DNA from: Anaerolineales bacterium
GTDB lineage: Bacteria > Chloroflexota > Anaerolineae > Anaerolineales > Villigracilaceae
DNA length: 7,546 nucleotides
Assembly: GCA_016789485.1 (NCBI GenBank)
Contig: JAEURE010000124.1
Span: 1 to 7,546, forward strand
Direction: 5' to 3'
A model generated the notes under the pieces. The model did no database searches. It saw only the letters and a program-made list of their open reading frames with translations, and had not been told where the DNA came from. Positions 6,721 to 7,546 of this stretch are shown here, one piece after another. The translations under genes and the position numbers were made by a program. Every line of letters begins with the position of its first letter. Position 1 is the stretch's first letter.

Positions 6721-6746
6721 AATTTTGTAAAATTTTCTACAAAATT
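6721..6746. repeat. Perfect 9-bp inverted repeat before the DUF1761 gene (candidate operator)
   Basis: AATTTTGTA (6721-6729) and TACAAAATT (6738-6746) are perfect reverse complements with an 8-base spacer, so the core reads TGTA-N8-TACA. It ends 18 bases before ATG 6765 and four bases before the Shine-Dalgarno. A looser TGTA/TACA pair with a 12-base spacer lies just upstream (6691-6710). It is all A/T apart from one G-C pair and lacks a following T-run, so it is a poor terminator and more likely a protein-binding site. Confidence 0.45.
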
Positions 6747-6750
6747 CACT

Positions 6751-6757
6751 AAAGGAG
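6751..6757 (+). promoter_or_regulatory. Strong Shine-Dalgarno of the DUF1761 gene
   Basis: AAAGGAG with seven bases to ATG 6765 is near ideal and contrasts with the weak site of the AraC gene upstream. The downstream genes should be translated better than the regulator from a shared message. Confidence 0.75.
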
Positions 6758-6764
6758 AAATCTC

Positions 6765-7172
6765 ATGGAAAATCTATATATTAATCACATCGCGGTATTT
6801 GTTTGCGCCATCTTCAACCTTGCCCTTGGAGCCTTGTGGTATTCGCCCTTCCTTTTTTACAAGGCCTGGCTGAGTGAAACAAAGCTGACCGAGGAACAAC
6901 TTGCCAAGCAGAGCCCTACAAAAACCTACGGACTGGCTTTTCTCTTCTCGCTGATCATTTCGTACACCCTGGCCTTCTTTCTCGGCGATGCGAATACGGA
7001 TGCAGTTTGGGGTGCCACCGCAGGCTTCCTTGCTGGTTTCGGCTGGTCAACCTTGATCTTTGCGATCATCGCGCTCTTTGAGCAGCGTTCGTGGAGATAT
7101 ATATTCATCAACGGCGGTTTTATCACGGTCTATTTCACAATCATTGGTTTCCTACTCGGAATCTGGCGATAA
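6765..7172 (+). CDS. DUF1761 family four-helix membrane protein
   Basis: This 135-residue integral membrane protein has four predicted transmembrane helices, at about 7-29, 54-74, 80-102 and 110-133. The DUF1761 pattern is clear: an N-terminal helix running into GALWYSPFLFYKAWL (22-36), a short charged linker with EEQLAKQSP (43-51), then alternating small and aromatic residues in the last three helices, including GATAGFLAGFGW (83-94). The family is widespread and has no established biochemical function. The start is fixed by a strong AAAGGAG. It lies 74 bases after the AraC gene and 14 bases before the DUF4287 gene, so it is probably cotranscribed with the latter and perhaps controlled by the AraC protein. 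No odd composition or truncation is seen. Confidence 0.88.
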   Translation: MENLYINHIAVFVCAIFNLALGALWYSPFLFYKAWLSETKLTEEQLAKQSPTKTYGLAFLFSLIISYTLAFFLGDANTDAVWGATAGFLAGFGWSTLIFAIIALFEQRSWRYIFINGGFITVYFTIIGFLLGIWR

Positions 7173-7173
7173 T

Positions 7174-7179
7174 AAGGAG
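7174..7179 (+). promoter_or_regulatory. Shine-Dalgarno of the DUF4287/DUF5655 gene
   Basis: AAGGAG with seven bases to ATG 7187 begins two bases after the upstream stop codon, which indicates translation from a shared message. An ATG at 7180 directly beside it hits a stop after six codons and is not the start. Confidence 0.75.
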
Positions 7180-7186
7180 ATGAATT

Positions 7187-7546
7187 ATGAACTCACTAGA
7201 TAAAGCCATTCAAACCCAGATCAATAACATACAGAAAAAAACAGGGATGTCTCTTGAAGAATTATCCAGCTTTATAAAAAAAAGCGGACTCTCCAAGCAT
7301 GGCGAGATCCGCGACATGCTCAAGCAAAAACTTGGGCTGGGGCATGGCGATGCGAATGCGCTGGTTCATGCTGTTTTTGAATCAGACGGAACACGCGCAG
7401 CGGAGAACAAATCGCAAGATGCCCTATTGGATGAAATCTATTCAGGCGCGAAGGCTGGCTTCCGCCCCATTCACGAGAAGTTGATGAAGGAAATTCAAAA
7501 GTTCGGGGAATTTGAGATCGTCCCCAAAAAGGGATATGTCAGCCTG
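7187..7546 (+). CDS. DUF4287 + DUF5655 domain protein, C-terminal end beyond the window
   Basis: The first 120 codons of a gene that runs off the right edge. The N-terminal part (about 4-62) matches DUF4287: a helix, then KTGMSLEELSSFIKKSGL (18-35), KHGEIRDMLKQKLGLGHGDA (37-56) and a short helix. From about 70 the sequence turns into DUF5655, with a helix ending in RPIHEKLMKEIQKFG (93-107) followed by FEIVPKKGYVSL (109-120), where this domain enters its beta strands. Proteins of this two-domain kind are usually somewhat under 200 residues, so roughly 60-70 residues are missing. Function is unknown. DUF4287 looks like a small helical, possibly nucleic-acid-binding domain, but that is conjecture. 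It follows DUF1761 by 14 bases with its own strong Shine-Dalgarno. Confidence 0.9.
   Translation, partial: MNSLDKAIQTQINNIQKKTGMSLEELSSFIKKSGLSKHGEIRDMLKQKLGLGHGDANALVHAVFESDGTRAAENKSQDALLDEIYSGAKAGFRPIHEKLMKEIQKFGEFEIVPKKGYVSL

Noticed and set aside
1..7546. CRISPR array, tRNA/rRNA, insertion sequence or defence system
   Set aside because: No regularly spaced repeats, cloverleaf-like sequence, transposase motif or recognisable defence gene was seen on either strand.

Overview
The window carries ordinary housekeeping and accessory bacterial genes, probably from a member of the Chloroflexota (class Anaerolineae). That placement is an inference. It rests on balanced base composition, a gyrase/topoisomerase IV A subunit without a canonical GyrA box in its first C-terminal blade, and the mix of PAS-GAF-GGDEF, YiiM-type MOSC, DUF1761 and DUF4287/DUF5655 proteins. 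It does not rest on a marker gene. I found no rRNA, tRNA, CRISPR array, insertion sequence or phage gene.

Layout. Positions 1-2478 (minus strand) hold nearly all of the A subunit of a type IIA topoisomerase (GyrA/ParC family), with its C-terminal end off the left edge. A 217-bp divergent intergenic region follows, with a convincing promoter in each direction. On the plus strand come a small two-pass membrane protein of unknown function (2696-3112), a membrane-anchored PAS-GAF-GGDEF diguanylate cyclase (3181-4803), a YiiM-type MOSC protein (4843-5493), and a 59-codon small protein gene (5544-5723). Next is a well-formed sigma70-type promoter that drives an AraC-family regulator (5863-6690). 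It is followed by a DUF1761 four-helix membrane protein (6765-7172) and a DUF4287/DUF5655 protein (7187 to the right edge, incomplete).

Functional reading. Three processes are recognisable: chromosome topology (GyrA-like), c-di-GMP signalling (a cyclase with intact GGEEF and an RxxD inhibitory site), and a probable regulator-plus-targets cassette (AraC, DUF1761, DUF4287/DUF5655). The last two cassette genes are 14 bp apart, each with a strong Shine-Dalgarno, and probably share a message. An AT-rich inverted repeat sits just before DUF1761.

The non-coding signals most worth a look are a perfect 16-bp palindrome between a TATAAT box and the cyclase start codon, a TGTA-N8-TACA inverted repeat before DUF1761, and a -10-like box placed so that the MOSC mRNA could be leaderless. 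I see no strong evidence for a wholly new multi-gene system. The most likely under-annotated item is the 59-residue protein gene.
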